DNA of 64,000 nucleotides from Costus lasius. Taxonomy: Eukaryota; Streptophyta; Magnoliopsida; Zingiberales; Costaceae. The first letter of the stretch is position 1; each line of letters begins with the position of its first letter. Below the pieces are notes generated by a model, which searched no databases, had not been told where the DNA came from, and saw nothing but the letters and a program-made list of their open reading frames with translations. Both the position numbers and the translations under genes were made by a program. The stretch spans positions 129,369,608 to 129,433,607 of the forward strand of contig CM050446.2 of the NCBI GenBank assembly GCA_027563935.2, given 5' to 3'. Of this stretch, positions 12,801 to 24,529 are shown in pieces.

Positions 12801-12960
12801 CATTAGCTCCAGAGTCAAGCCACCATTCAGAATCATGGTGGACTAAATTGACAGAAGGAGCGAAGGAAACTGACCTAATAGTATTTGAAGAAGGTTCACC
12901 CTCAATTATATTTACTTGAGGTTTAGGATTAAATCCTTTTTTTCTTGGTTTGAACCTTAT
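9840..12960 (-). pseudogene. copia pol (protease, integrase, RT, RNase H), broken
   Basis: Protease motif LDSGAN is at about 12800-12820. GAG-pre-integrase zinc residues and the integrase core (FVTFIDDCSRYCYTY) lie in 12735-12043, and the integrase end plus RT start lie in 12020-10863. RT continues in another frame with LCLYVDDILIL (YVDD at 10766-10777). RNase H is in 10236-9958 ([22 protein letters not shown]), with its tail readable to about 9840 after a stop. Breaks are a stop near 12040, a frameshift near 10930, stops near 10402 and 9958. Confidence 0.88.
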
Positions 12961-13261
12961 CAGTTAAATTTATTCTAGGATTAGGAATATCCTTATTAAA
13001 TAGTTTCCTTAATGTAAGGATTATTGTTGAAGTGAACTGTTTACATATTATGGTAAAAGAGTTCAACATGGCTAGAATCATAAGAAATGCTGTAAATAAA
13101 AATTTACACATGTTGTTCTACTTTCAACAAATCAGTAGGAACTATAAAAAATTTGATATAAATTCGCAATAGATTTTGATATAAATTCTAAAACAAGATA
13201 AATAGATACGTTGATGCAAAGAAATGATTTAATCTAGAACTACCAGAAATTCACCTAAGAT

Positions 13262-13749
13262 TGTTAGAACGAGGGTAGATTAAACTATTTCTATATAATC
13301 AACAAAATAACAAAGTAAATAACAAGAACGAAAGAACCTGGAGGCGCGGAGAATCCTGCTGTCCTTAGGTGAATTTCTGGGCCCTCGTGTGAGCAAAATC
13401 CAGAGAGATCACACAGGATACAACCAAGATTCTTCTCCTGCGGATCACGACCGTGGAGAAGTTGATCGACCACCTTTAAACTTTGAGCAGCAAAAGAGGA
13501 AAGAAAGCTTGAGGGGATCTTGCAAATGCTATTAGCTATGCAATTTCTGTTGTGTCTATACCCAAGGGTAAGATGCCAATTTATAGGCTAAACCCCCACG
13601 GTAAGAACCGTTGGATTAAATCCTACGGCTACCACAAATGTGCCACTAATAGCCTTGCCAAAATTAAAATAGCAAATGAATTAAATAAAATATAACATAA
13701 TTAAAAATGGAAAAATAAAAAAGGAAAGTTTTAATTTTAAATTCCAACA
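13262..13749 (-). repeat. 5' LTR of copia element 2
   Basis: It starts TGTTAGAACGAGGG and ends TTCCAACA. It pairs with 8729-9216. Confidence 0.9.
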
Positions 13750-14007
13750 GACTCTTCTTCTCCAGTAAACTTGGTGTGAAAAGTGGTTGGGAAAGTAGAG
13801 GAATTTATGCCATAATTGCGATCGCGATCACAAATTACAACAACCGGAATCTCTCTGATTGCGGGCCAACCTGGGTCATCTTGCAAGAAGTTGGAGAGTA
13901 GAGATCGATTTACGTACTTAAGGTCTAGCTACTGAGGCGATGTCCAGTGTGGTCAGTTGTGCACCAACCAGTTTGGTAAAGAGAGGTTTCCCACTTCGTG
14001 GACCTCC
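13750..14007. other. Unassigned spacer between copia element 2 and Athila copy B
   Basis: About 260 bp with no convincing ORF or repeat. Its last five bases, CCTCC, would be the left target duplication of copy B. Confidence 0.4.
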
Positions 14008-15581
14008 TGATGCCATGCATTTTTATAGTTATTTTAACTGTTATTTCATGATAAATCCAGGCCTATTTTGACGATTTTACACTCCTTTAAGGCTTATCTA
14101 GTTAAAAACATCAAAATCTTCACTTTTCGTCTGTCTTATTAAATTTCAGGTAAAATCACCCAATTTTGAAGCCTTTTTGAAGAATCTAAAAGCATGGGGT
14201 GATTCCTTATGAGAAGACGAAGCTGCCCGTAAAATTTAGGCTCAATCAGAGCCCTTTTTGGACTTCACGGCTGCAGGGTTCACCTGTGATCTTGCCGAAG
14301 GACGTAATTCAGCGCGCGCGTCACTGCCTGGTGGTTCACTGATGATGTCGAAGGTTTTTGAAATCTGCCGCACACTTCATAAGTAGGTGAACCCCCTAGG
14401 GTTCACCCGTGATCAGGCCTGATGAAGCCCCGCACAGAAATATGCCGAAGACTTCACTGGTAGGTAAACCCCGTGGGGTTCACCCGTGATTATTCCGCAG
14501 CAAAGCTATACCGTGCACTTCACCACCTGGTGAACCCGGCGGGGTTCACCCGTGAAGTTGACGGATCAGCCCGACACCTACTCGGTATTCTGGTGATTTT
14601 GAACCCGATTCAAGTCCAAATTTAGCAAGTGAGGATTTTTTTAGAAAGCTGACTTGAAGGCGAACACATAGAGTACAAAAGCCCTAATTTTTGTGACCTA
14701 GACAAGGAGGAATCGACAACGAAGCGGCTAGGGCGGACGGACACACAGAACAGGCGACTTCGAGGCGATTTCTAGAGATTTGATCGTTAGAACTCAGTGA
14801 TTCTTATCTACTACTTTCGATTTATTGTCTTCTTCGTCTTAGAAACCTTTCCCTGCAATTTTTTTATGTATAAAGAGAGTATTTTGAGCGATTTAGCGAT
14901 GGTTGTAGCGTAAACTTGTTTTCATGGCTAGGTTAAAACCCTCTGACGATTTTTATATGCTATTCTTGTTTTAATCTTGTTATTTGGATCATATCTTTAG
15001 CATATTTCACTAGATGTATTTACTTCTTGATTTATACTCTGGCTAAGTATTATCATGTTATAGTTGTTATGGTTCATAACGAGAGTAGAACCATAACGAC
15101 CGACCCGCTTTGTGAATCTTGCGAAGACTTGACGCGAAAGTGCTTGTTCTTTGCTCGAGGGTTCATAATCTACCACGGAACCCATTGGGTTTGTCAAAAA
15201 TGGTCCACCGCGAAAGTAGGAGACGTTCTAGGCAAGCACCGGGGTGTACACTCGAAAGAGGGCACCTTTGTACAATAGGGTAGGTTCCTTATGCATACTT
15301 GTAGATCCTTGTAACTAGTATTCATTTCTTAAAGCTATTGAAATCGTTAGAGTGGTGGAAACCCGAGCCCTGATACTTTCTCTCATAGATTCTCCCTGCT
15401 GTAGTTATTTGATTGCTTATTTATGATTTTGCTTAAATTTAGTTCACATTAGTACCAAAAACCACAACTTGACCTGCTTAGATTCCAAAGAATTAGATTT
15501 TCTAGTACTCACCTTGTTCCCTGTGGGAGACAATATCTTTTATATTACTTCGACAATTCCGTGCACTTGCGGATTGTGTCA
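14008..15581 (+). repeat. 5' LTR of copy B, 1574 bp
   Basis: It starts TGATGCCATGCATTTTTATAG and ends GATTGTGTCA. It is very close to 21768-23360. It includes the conserved 83-codon open frame at 15027-15278, of unknown meaning. Confidence 0.9.
14386..14550. repeat. Palindrome array in LTR B (three intact, two decayed)
   Basis: Good copies start at 14386, 14463 and 14529 (steps 77 and 66). Two upstream copies, near 14275 and 14330, have each lost one arm. Confidence 0.8.
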
Positions 15582-15587
15582 AGTTTT

Positions 15588-15607
15588 TGGCGCCGTTGCC
15601 GGGGAAC
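15588..15607 (+). other. Primer binding site, tRNA-Asp (copy B)
   Basis: TGGCGCCGTTGCCGGGGAAC, complementary over its first 18 bases to plant tRNA-Asp. It lies six bases after the LTR. Confidence 0.9.
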
Positions 15608-15746
15608 AACGGTTGATATTAGTACATTTCTAAGTTTTTGGGAGACTAAGCTTTAGTTAGTTTTTCTTTTTCTTTCTTATTCTGTTCCACACTGCTTTCT
15701 GCTTATTACTAGCTTTGGACTTCATATTCGGATCTGACAAACTTTT

Positions 15747-18191
15747 ATGCAAAGAAGTTCCAGGGCAGGAGCACTCTTGGAAATCGATCTTGAGATAGAA
15801 CGGACCTTCAGACAAAGAAGGAAGCTTTCGCAAATCCAGAAAAAGGAGAATCAGGAGCAGATGGAACATCTTCACATCGACATGGAGAACGAACCAGCAC
15901 CGCAACCTATGAACAACAACAATGCTAGAACACTGCGAGAATATGCAGCACCTTTTACCCATGGGTTTCAATCAGGAATCGTCAGGCCTAGTGTAGAGGC
16001 CAACAATTTTGAAATTAAACCCGCTTTACTTTCCATGATACAACAAAATCAATTTGGTGGTTCTCCTCTTGAGGACCCCAATATGCATTTATCTATATTT
16101 TTGGAGTATTGTGATATGTTAAAGATTAATGGAGCTACTTCTGATGCTATCAGGTTACGCTTGTTCCCCTTCTCTCTACGGGATAGAGCGAGGGCATGGC
16201 TCCGCATGATCCCCTCAGCTTCAATTCGGACATGGGATGAGCTGTCTCAAGCTTTCCTCTCAAAGTATTTCCCTCATTCGAAGACAATCCACCTCAGAAA
16301 CTAGATAACGAGCTTCATACAGAAGGATGGGGAGTCTTTGTACGAAGCGTGGGAAAGATTTAAGGAACTTCAAAGATTATGCCCCCACCATGAGATTGAG
16401 ACTTGGGTTCTAGTGCACACATTCTATATGGGACTGACGTACAATACTAGACTCACAGTCGATGCAGCTGTTGGAGGATCGGGACTGATGAGCAAAATAC
16501 CAGAAGATGCAATCAACCTCCTGGAGGACATGGCATTAAACTACCATCAATGGAATCTTGAGCGAGGTACAACTTCAAGGAAATCAAGTAAATTCGAACT
16601 TGACTCATTAACTACCCTGACCGCAAAGGTAGACAATCTGACTAAAAAGATTGATTCATGGTCTATTAATTCTTTGGACACTAATTCAGTATCTTGTGAG
16701 TTATGTGGTGTTTCAGGACTTGCAGGTGCTGAGTGCCAAGTGGGAGATGGACAAGTGGTCCCAAGCCAGCCTGAACATCTTAATGCAGTTGGAACTATGA
16801 ACTCCATGAACAACCCTTATTCCAACTATCACAACCCTGGCTGGCGCAACCACCCTAACTTCTCCTACCGGACCACGCAGCCACTTCAACCAAGACAAGC
16901 GCCACAACAAGCACAACCTCAGCATTGGAACTTCAGGCCGCCACAACAAGAGAATTTCAGACAACCACCTAGATTCCAACAGAGAAGTTACAACCCTCCA
17001 CCTCAACAAGGAAAATACAATCCTCCGCAAAGACCGGCCCAGGACTCTCAGCTGAGTAAGTAACTAGAAGGGCTAACTGACATGATGAAATTGATGATGA
17101 CCAGGATGGATTCCTTGGAGACGCACAATAAGATGTTGGAGAGCCAGCTTGCGCAACAGGCTAGCTCATCAACAAGAGCGTCAGGGAAGCTTCCATCACA
17201 GCCAGAAGTTAACCCGATGGAGCAGTGCAATGCAATCTCCACTCGGAGCGGCAAGCAACTCGAAGATCCACCAATGCCGACCAATGAAACAAGGGATGAT
17301 GAGACACTGAACCCTGAGGAGCCGCACATGGACTCAACATTAATGGAACCTGAGCGTCAAGAAGAAGAGCGACCCTATGTTGGGCCGCCAGCTTACAAGC
17401 CTCCGATACCCTTCCCTCAGAGGCTTGTCAAAGCCAAGCTTGACAAGCAATTCAGTAAGTTTTTGAAAATATTAAAAAAATTATATATTAACATTCCCTT
17501 TGTTGATGCCCTTTCGCAGATGCCAACCTACGCGAAATTTTTGAAAGACATACTCTCAAACAAAAGGAAGCTGGAAGACCAGGGCACCGTCGCGCTCACT
17601 GAGGAGTGTAGTGCGATTTTGCAGAACAAGCTTCCACAAAAGCTCAAGGATCCTGGCAGCTTCTCCATACCTTGCCAGATAGGAGAGATGACTTTCCAGA
17701 AAGTACTATGCGATCTTGGGGCGAGCGTCAGCATCATGCCGCTGTCATTATGTAAAAAGCTGGATCTGGGCGACCTGAAGCCGACCAACATTTCATTACA
17801 ATTGGCTGATAGATCAATTAGGAGTCCTGTGGGCATCTTAGAGGATATCTCCATTAAAGTAGGAGATTACTTCATTCCTGCAGACTTTGCTGTACTAGAC
17901 ATTGATGAGGATGACAAGCTTCCTATTATCTTAAGAAGGCCCTTTCTTGCCACGGCTGGTGTTGTCATCGATGTTACAAACGGGAAACTGGATTTAAACA
18001 TTGGTGGCAATAGTATTCAATTTGATCTGTCTAACTCTCTTCAAAAACCTTCCCTTGCAGGTGTATGTCATAGTGTGAGTATACTTGAGCGTGATAATGA
18101 TTCGGAAGACAGTGAACACCACCCCAAACACCGTGCTGCTACTGGACTAGCCAAACATAGGGGAGTCCCCACTCCTTATGAACCACCCTGA
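15747..18191 (+). pseudogene. gag-protease of Athila copy B, two nonsense codons
   Basis: One reading frame of about 815 codons starts MQRSSRAGALLEID at 15747, interrupted only by TAG at 16302 and TAA at 17061. Copy D has CAG and CAA at these places. Order: N-terminal basic/coiled region, gag core (LRLFPFSLRDRARAWL), an ELCG/AEC zinc-like motif near 16700, a P/Q-rich tail, then the aspartic protease (CDLGASVSIMPLSLCKKLDL at about 17710). The frame ends at 18191 soon after protease, where the pol region is deleted. There are no frameshifts, so decay is recent or light. Confidence 0.9.
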
Positions 18192-19056
18192 TTCAATAAC
18201 CTGAACATTCTATGGTCGAGCTATCGACTCTAAACTAGCGCTCTTTGGAGGCAACCCAAGTTTCCTAGTTGTTTTTCATTTTTATTTATTTATGCTAATT
18301 GTCATTCAGTTTTTAGTCTACCATCGTTGAGTACTTTACTCCCTTTCTGGTTTGATTTATTGTAGGGAATCTTAATCTTGTTATACACTGATCAAAGGTT
18401 TATTCTTATGATACAGATGAGCTATGCGAACAGGAACTTTTTGCTGGATTTTTAATGCAGCTCCGTGCACTTCACGGCCAGGTGAACCCGGTGGGGTTCA
18501 CCCGTGAAGTACGCTTTGCATTCTGATGAGCAACTTTTCAAAGGATATTTTTGCTAAATCATGATGAAGGCGGCAAAACCAAGATCTGCATGTTATTTCT
18601 GGGATTTCTGCAACTCGTCGAGGACTTCACGGCCAGGTGAATACCAAGGGGTTCACCCGTGAAGACAATCAATTTTGTCGGGCGCGTCTGTAAAGTATAC
18701 TTCATGGTCAGGTGAACTCGGCTGGGTTCACCCGTGTTTCCCGTGAAGCATCGCCCGTGTTTGCCCTAGGGTTTTCCTGGTCTCACGTTGCCGCCGCCCA
18801 CTTTGCTCCTGATCTGCAATCTTCCCAACGAACGCTTGCCCCTAGATCCTCAGGGACTTTCCGCCTCCAAGTTTCTCATCATTGGTGAGATTCGCACGAT
18901 CTTGCTCTATTTTCCACCGCCGATACCCTGTTATTCCTGCCGTCCGCCGGTCTTCTTGTTGTTGCTTCCTGAATCGGCAGCCGCACCTGTGCTCCGACCT
19001 TTTGCCCGGTTTTCTGGTTTTCTAGTTTTCTTCATCACTTCCGACTTTCATATCAC
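18192..19056 (+). other. Copy B non-coding spacer with palindromes
   Basis: It holds the post-integrase leader (…GAGGCAACCCAAGT…) and three more GGTGAACC/GGGTTCACC palindromes, at 18481, 18636 and 18711. These resemble the LTR palindromes but sit inside the element. One equivalent survives in copy D at 38731. Confidence 0.75.
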
Positions 19057-20550
19057 ATGGCACCAAGGCGCAAAGTGCTCGCCTACCGCCCCCGTGATCC
19101 GCAGCCAGCATCGGAGTCGTCAATGGATGACGACGACTTCGTTCGATACGGGCAACCTCCGCCGCCTCATGCAGCTTCTTCCAGCCAACCAGCGCCACCA
19201 TCCTCCTCTAGAGTCTCAGCGCGCCATTCTACGTGGTAGCCTCAACCCTATACATCTCCGCCGAATGAGTTTGGTATAGTGTTCAGAAATGCAGAACATC
19301 AACAAAACTATGAACAGCTTCTCCATCGTCAGATAATCAACACCAGATACTTGGACCGAAACACCCTTATTATGCTTGGGCTCTTGGACGATGTTGAATG
19401 GATGTATTCAAATGTTGGATGGGAGCAGTTCCTACGGTTAGCGTCGCCCACGTACATTGGAATCACATTGGAGTTCCTCAGCTCTCTAGACGTGAAAGCA
19501 GCCGCAGTAGTCGATGAAGACCCAGGACGCATCTCTTTCCGGATGGGAAATATTGAGCACACCTTATCCCTTTCTCAGCTTCGTCGGATTTATGGTTTCC
19601 CAGAACCCTGCACGCGCAACGTTCCGGTCGAGTTTAATGAGCAAGCTTTCTGGGCATCGATCACGAATGAACACTTTTACTCAGCCAGAGTAGCAAGAGC
19701 ATCCAGCATCTGCAATCCCACCATTAGATACGTCCATCGAGTGCTCGCCCATACCATCTTCGGTCGTGGGGAGAGCGATGGCATGGTACGCCAATCCGAG
19801 CTATTTTATTTATGGTGCATGTTGCATTCTTTCAGGGTCGATTCGGGTTTCTACTTGGCAAAGCAGTTTAGTCGCATCACGCATTGCTGCAAAGGTGCAA
19901 TAGTTATAGGCGGCCTAATCACCCCACTTGCAGTCTCCCTCGGAGTCGTCCCCTACGGTACGGCTGAGGCTAGTGGAAATAACCAGCTCGAGATCGAGTC
20001 ATGTGTTTCCATGAAACTCATCGTCCACTGGGGCGATGCCTACTGCATGACCTTTAAAGACAGCCAATTTTGTATGTCGTTGCCAAATCCGGAGCGCACC
20101 ACCGTGCGTGTGCGAGATAACTGGCGCATTAAGCCTGTTACTGACCCTCAGCCAGACCCCGTTGACACAGCACCACCAGCCCCTGGCTCGTTCTTCTTTG
20201 GTGGTGGCTCTTCCTCAGATTCCATGATGAGTATCCTCCAAGAGATGAGGGAGGAGCAGCTCCAGCAGCGTGAGCTCATTGACTAGATGGATTCCTCCAT
20301 CTCATTTATATGCCAGGAACAATCTTCCAGGTGGGAGGCTAACGAGGCTGGGATGCAGCGACAACACAAGATGCTGGACTCAATCTGGGAGAAATTATGT
20401 ATTATGGATGACCGGTTTGCCCTGCTAAATGAAGAAAATATTAGAAACATACTGGTCTCTTCAGATGAGGAGGAAGCGCCAGGTCACACCTCACGCGGTA
20501 AGGGGAAGAGCAGTAGAGCTTCTGGCTCCCAGTCACGTAAAAGGCGTTAG
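19057..20550 (+). pseudogene. Athila ORF-1 / env-position protein, two nonsense codons
   Basis: One frame of about 497 codons from MAPRRKVLAYRPRD at 19057 to a basic tail SQSRKRR at 20550, broken by TAG at 19237 and TAG at 20284. The middle matches the family named for Athila ORF-1 (VEWMYSNVGWEQFL; HCCKGAIVIGGLITPLAVSLG). It lies between the pol position and the 3' LTR, the env-like slot of Athila elements. I see no signal peptide and no clear membrane anchor, so calling it an envelope is not supported here. The C-terminal 90 residues look like a coiled coil with an acidic DEEE patch. Copy D lacks it altogether. Confidence 0.8.
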
Positions 20551-21288
20551 CATCATCCGGACTCGACAGCGCCACCTTCTCCTCTCACGTATACGATGTT
20601 GCATAGAGGACTATGCAAAAATTTAAGAGCGGGTGAGCTGTCTTGACTCCAGCTTAATTTTTGTGATGGTTATTCAGACTCTCTGTTTCACTTTATGGAT
20701 TTGTTATGATACTTTTTGATGGATATTATGGTATTGGCATTGTATCTTATATGCCACTATTTGTGGGCCTGGTCCACAGCTGCAAGCCCCACTATTTGCA
20801 GTGTATAACTGATACTTGATCCACTTGCTTCTCACTTTTGGGTTATGTTACTATCCTTGTGTGATATTTTTGTGATGATAGCTTTGCATGTTATACATTA
20901 TATGTTGTCCAATGATAGCCTTGCAAATTTTTGTTTAAAAGGTTGAATGCATGATTGGTTGGAATTCATCAAGTTATGTTGAATGTATTACTTGTTGGAA
21001 ATTTATTCATTAGTCATATCCCTATATTCTATGAATTAGAAATTTTCTAAGTGGATTGATTTTAGGTAGTTCATTAAGTGGGTCAAACATCTTCATCATT
21101 CCTCAATTGATTTTGGCCTGCAAATTACATGTGATTCATATCATATAACTGATATTCTCTTTTCAAACTTTGAATTCCTTTCTAGTATTGGGGAAACACT
21201 GCATTTGTTAAAAGTCAAGGATATGTTGATCTCTGATACTTGATATAAAAAAAAAAAAAAAATCTCACACTTAGATTCCTCTACTTGG

Positions 21289-21400
21289 CACTGCGAAAAA
21301 TTTGCAGTGGTACCGAAGGATGTGAGTTGAAATCTAAGAATTGTGAATTGAAACTCAATAAAAAGACTCCTCTACTTGGCATTGCGAAAAATTGGCAATG
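21289..21400 (+). repeat. Tandem hairpin pair in the 3' tail of copy B
   Basis: Hairpin 1 has CACTGC / GCAGTG; hairpin 2, 91 bp later, has CATTGC / GCAATG. Both have a 9-base loop GAAAAATT(T/G) and are followed by GGTACC. One base pair differs on both arms in a compensating way. Confidence 0.75.
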
Positions 21401-21729
21401 GTACCTAAGGTTATGAGTTGAAGTCTAGTGCAATAATCAGTATCTTATATCTTGAATGAAACATTTGAGTTAACCCCAACATTATAAATTGGAATGATAG
21501 GAATGGAATGAGTGTTGTGTATGCTTGATTGAATCTCATGTTTACTGCTTTCTAAATTGAGTGATATCTAGAAACTGTGGGACCAAACTGGTGAATATTT
21601 AAGACATTCCTTTTAGTTAATTTCTCCTGATTAGATCCTGGATTGCTAAAAAGTATTTTTCCAAACTTGGGTGAGAACTTCAACACAAAATATTATTCTT
21701 ATACCAAGCATGTATTTCACTTTACTTCA

Positions 21730-21747
21730 TTGCTTGAGGACAAGCAA
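21730..21747 (+). other. Conserved hairpin before the shared LTR
   Basis: TTGCTTGAGGACAAGCAA, 20 bases before TGATGCC at 21768. Confidence 0.85.
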
Positions 21748-21767
21748 ATATTTAAGTTCGGAGTGTT

Positions 21768-23360
21768 TGATGCCATGAATTTTTATAGTTATTTTCACTA
21801 TTATTTCATGATAAATCCAGACCTATTTTGACGATTTTACACTCCTTTAAGGCTTATCTAGTTAAAAACTTCAGAATCTTCACTTTTCGTCTGTCTTATT
21901 GAATTTCAGGTAAAATCACCCAATTTTGAAGCCTTTTTAAAGAATCTAAAAGCATGGGGTGATTCCTTATGAGAAGACGAAGCTGCCCGTAAAATTTGGG
22001 CTCAATCGGAGCCCTTTTTGGACTTCACAGCCGGGTGAACCCCGGGGTTCACCCATGATCTTGCCGAAGGACGTAATTCAGCGCGCGCGTCACTGCCTGG
22101 TGAACCCGGCGGGGTTCACTGATGATGTCGAAGGTTTCTGAAATCTGCCACACACTTCATTGGCAGGTGAACCCCCTGGGGTTCACCCGTGATCAGGCCT
22201 GATGAAGCCCCGCACAGAAATATGCCAAAGACTTCACTGGTAGGTAAACCCCGCGGGGTTCACCCGTGATTATTTCGCCGCAAAGCTATACCGTGCACTT
22301 CACCACCTGGTGAACCCGGCGGGGTTCACCCGTGAAGTTGACAGATCAGCCCGACACCTACTCGGTATTCTGGTGATTTTGAACCCGATTCAAGTCCAAA
22401 TTTAGCAAGTGAGGATTTTTTAGAAAGCTGACTTGAAGGCGAACACATAGAGTATAAAAGCCCTAATTTTCGTGACCTAGACAAGGAGGAATCAACGATG
22501 AAGTGGCTAGGGCGGATGGACACACCGAACAGGCGACTTCGAGGCAATTTCTAGAGATTTGATCGTTAGAACTCAGTGATTCTTATCTACTACTTTCGAT
22601 TTATTGTCTTCTTCGTCTTAGAAACCTTTCCCTGTGATTTTCTTATGTATAAAGAGAGTATTTTGAGCGATTTAGCGATGGTTGTAGCGTAAACTTATTT
22701 TCAGGGCTAGGTTAAAGCCCTCTAACAATTTCTATATGCTATTCTTGTTTTAATCTTGTTATTTGGATCATATCTTTAGCATATTTCACTAGATGTATTT
22801 ACTTCTTGATTTATACTCTGGCCAAGTATTATCATGTTATAGTTGTTACGGTTCATAACGAGAGTAGAATCGTAACGACCGAACCTCTTTGTGAATCTTG
22901 CGAAGACTTGACGCGAAAGTGCTTGTTCTTTGCTCGAGGGTTCATAATCTACCACGGAACCCATTGGGTTTGTCAAAAATGGTCCACCGTGAAAGTAGGA
23001 GACGTTCTAGGCAAGAACCGGGGTATACACTCGAAAGATGGCACCTTTGTACAATAGGGTAGGTTCCTTATGCATACTTGTAGATCCTTGTAACTAGTAT
23101 TCGTTTCTTAAAGCTATTGAAATCGTTAGAGTGGTGGAAACCCGAGCCCTGATACTTTCTCTCATAGATTCTCCCTGCTGTAGTTATTTGATTGCTTATT
23201 TATGATTTTGCTTAAACTTAGTTCACATTAGTACCAAAAACCACAACTCGACCTGCTTAGATTCCAAAGAATTAGATTTTCTAGTAGTCACCTTGTTCCC
23301 TGTGGGAGACAATATCTTTTATATTACTTCGACAATTCCGTGCACTTGCGGATTGTGTCA
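21768..23360 (+). repeat. LTR shared by copies B and C, 1593 bp
   Basis: It starts TGATGCCATGAATTTTTATAG and ends GATTGTGTCA. It is followed directly by a PBS and a second gag start. Confidence 0.9.
22034..22330. repeat. Array of five palindromes in the shared LTR
   Basis: Starts at 22034, 22099, 22166, 22243 and 22309; steps 65, 67, 77 and 66. The first is a perfect 20-bp palindrome with no spacer, which explains the step of 65. Confidence 0.9.
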
Positions 23361-23366
23361 AGTTTT

Positions 23367-23386
23367 TGGCGCCGTTGCCGGGGAAC
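23367..23386 (+). other. Primer binding site, tRNA-Asp (copy C)
   Basis: TGGCGCCGTTGCCGGGGAAC, same position relative to the LTR as in B and D. Confidence 0.85.
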
Positions 23387-23526
23387 AACGGTTGATATTA
23401 GTACATTTCTAAGTTTTTGGGAGACTAAGCTTTAGTTAGTTTTTCTTTTTCTTTCTTATTCTGTTCCTCACTGCTTTCTACTCGTTACTTTCTTTGAACT
23501 TCATATTCGGATCTGACAAACTTTTA

Positions 23527-23876
23527 TGCAAAGAAGTTTCAGGGCAGGAGCACTCTTCGAAATCGACTACGAAATAGAATGAACCTTCAGACAAAGAAGG
23601 AAGCTTGCGCAAATCCAGAAAAAGGAGAATCGGGAGTAGATGGAACATCTTCACATCGACATGGAGAATGAACCAGCACCTCAACCTATGAACAACAACA
23701 ATGCCAGAACACTGCGAGAATATGCAACACCTTTCACACATGGATTTCAATCAGGAATCGTCAGGCCTAGTGTAGAGGCCAAGAATTTTGAAATTAAACC
23801 CGCTTTACTTTCCATGATACAACAAAATTAATTTGGCGGTTCTCCTCTTGAGGACCCCAATATGCATTTATCTAAA
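23527..23876 (+). pseudogene. gag start of Athila copy C, truncated
   Basis: Same opening as copies B and D (MQRSFRAGALFEID…), but with TGA at about 23580, TAG just before 23640 and TAA at 23829. Similarity ends abruptly near 23876 after PNMHLS. It shares the TAG before MEHLH with copy D, so C and D derive from a common already broken parent at that site. Confidence 0.8.
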
Positions 23877-24257
23877 ATGCATATTGGATTTAACATGTGC
23901 AAGTCCATCACTTGTTGAAGCCTCCTCGTATCCAAAATGTTCAGCACCAATATTAGTTACCGTAAGTAAATGATTTAACATAGGATTTCCAGATTCGGCA
24001 ACTTCCCCAAGGGCGGAAGTAGCAAGCAATGCTCACACCTATAAATGACTAATTCTTTTAAGTTAGGAAGGAGCGAACTAATGTTGCTGGACATTAACCA
24101 CTATGGAAATTGATGGCAAGTGTACTATACAAATTTACCTCATCACATTAGTATCATATATATTATTATAACTATAATGTCTAGTTAACATCAATGATTG
24201 CAAGTGTACTATACAAATTTATCTCGTCCACTTCACTGGGACCAGCTGCATCTTCGT
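23877..24257. other. Unassigned spacer with a 30-bp direct repeat
   Basis: GCAAGTGTACTATACAAATTTA occurs at about 24117 and 24198, 81 bp apart. No coding potential is recognised. Confidence 0.4.
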
Positions 24258-24529
24258 CTATGATATCAATGACCTTCTTTTTTTTTTCTTTTCTTCTGTA
24301 AATGGGTTGACTGTTACCCATGATGTTGTCCTAAGTCTTTTGCTTTTTCGTTTGACCCCCATGTCAAGGAGTGCTTCAAAGTCATTACTTGAAGTTTCGT
24401 CCTTTGAAATTTCCTTTAGTAAGTCCTCAATTTGCACCTTAAGCTTACCATTTTCAGTCCGCAATATCTCTATTTCTTCCTTTAAGCGCATATTTTTTTC
24501 ATTAGTCTAAAAAAAATGTCCATCGATTA

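Larger units (their letters stand above)
8729..13749 (-). mobile_element. Ty1/copia element 2 with two 488-bp LTRs
   Basis: Minus-strand element: 5' LTR 13262-13749, internal region 9217-13261, 3' LTR 8729-9216. A polypurine tract (ATGGGGGAT on the minus strand) abuts the 3' LTR at 9217. Order is protease, integrase, RT, RNase H, which is copia order. Gag is almost absent: only about 300 bp separates the 5' LTR from protease. The reading frame is broken several times. The flanking 5-mers (GATTT and GACTC) do not match, so there is no clear target duplication. Confidence 0.9.
20551..21767 (+). other. Copy B 3' non-coding tail
   Basis: It matches 38790-40005 of copy D. It contains a poly-A run (about 21247-21262), two small hairpins (21289-21309 and 21380-21400) and the TTGCTTGAGGACAAGCAA hairpin (21730-21747) before the LTR. 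Confidence 0.8.
14008..23876 (+). mobile_element. Athila copies B and C in tandem, sharing an LTR
   Basis: Order: LTR (14008-15581), PBS, gag-protease, env-position ORF, 3' tail, LTR (21768-23360), PBS again, then a second gag start cut at about 23876. A normal insertion would end at the second LTR, so this is LTR-internal-LTR-internal, as left by recombination between two elements or by retention of two tandem copies. Copy B has no RT, RNase H or integrase: protease (to 18191) runs within about 100 bp into sequence that follows integrase in copy D. Confidence 0.88.

Noticed and set aside
18788..19279. 163-codon ORF before the env-position ORF
   Set aside because: Different frame from the conserved ORF starting at 19057; the overlap is a shadow.
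24258..24491. Stand-alone 77-codon coiled-coil gene
   Set aside because: A TTTTTTTAG acceptor lies just upstream in frame, and the exon series above it shows this is a last exon.
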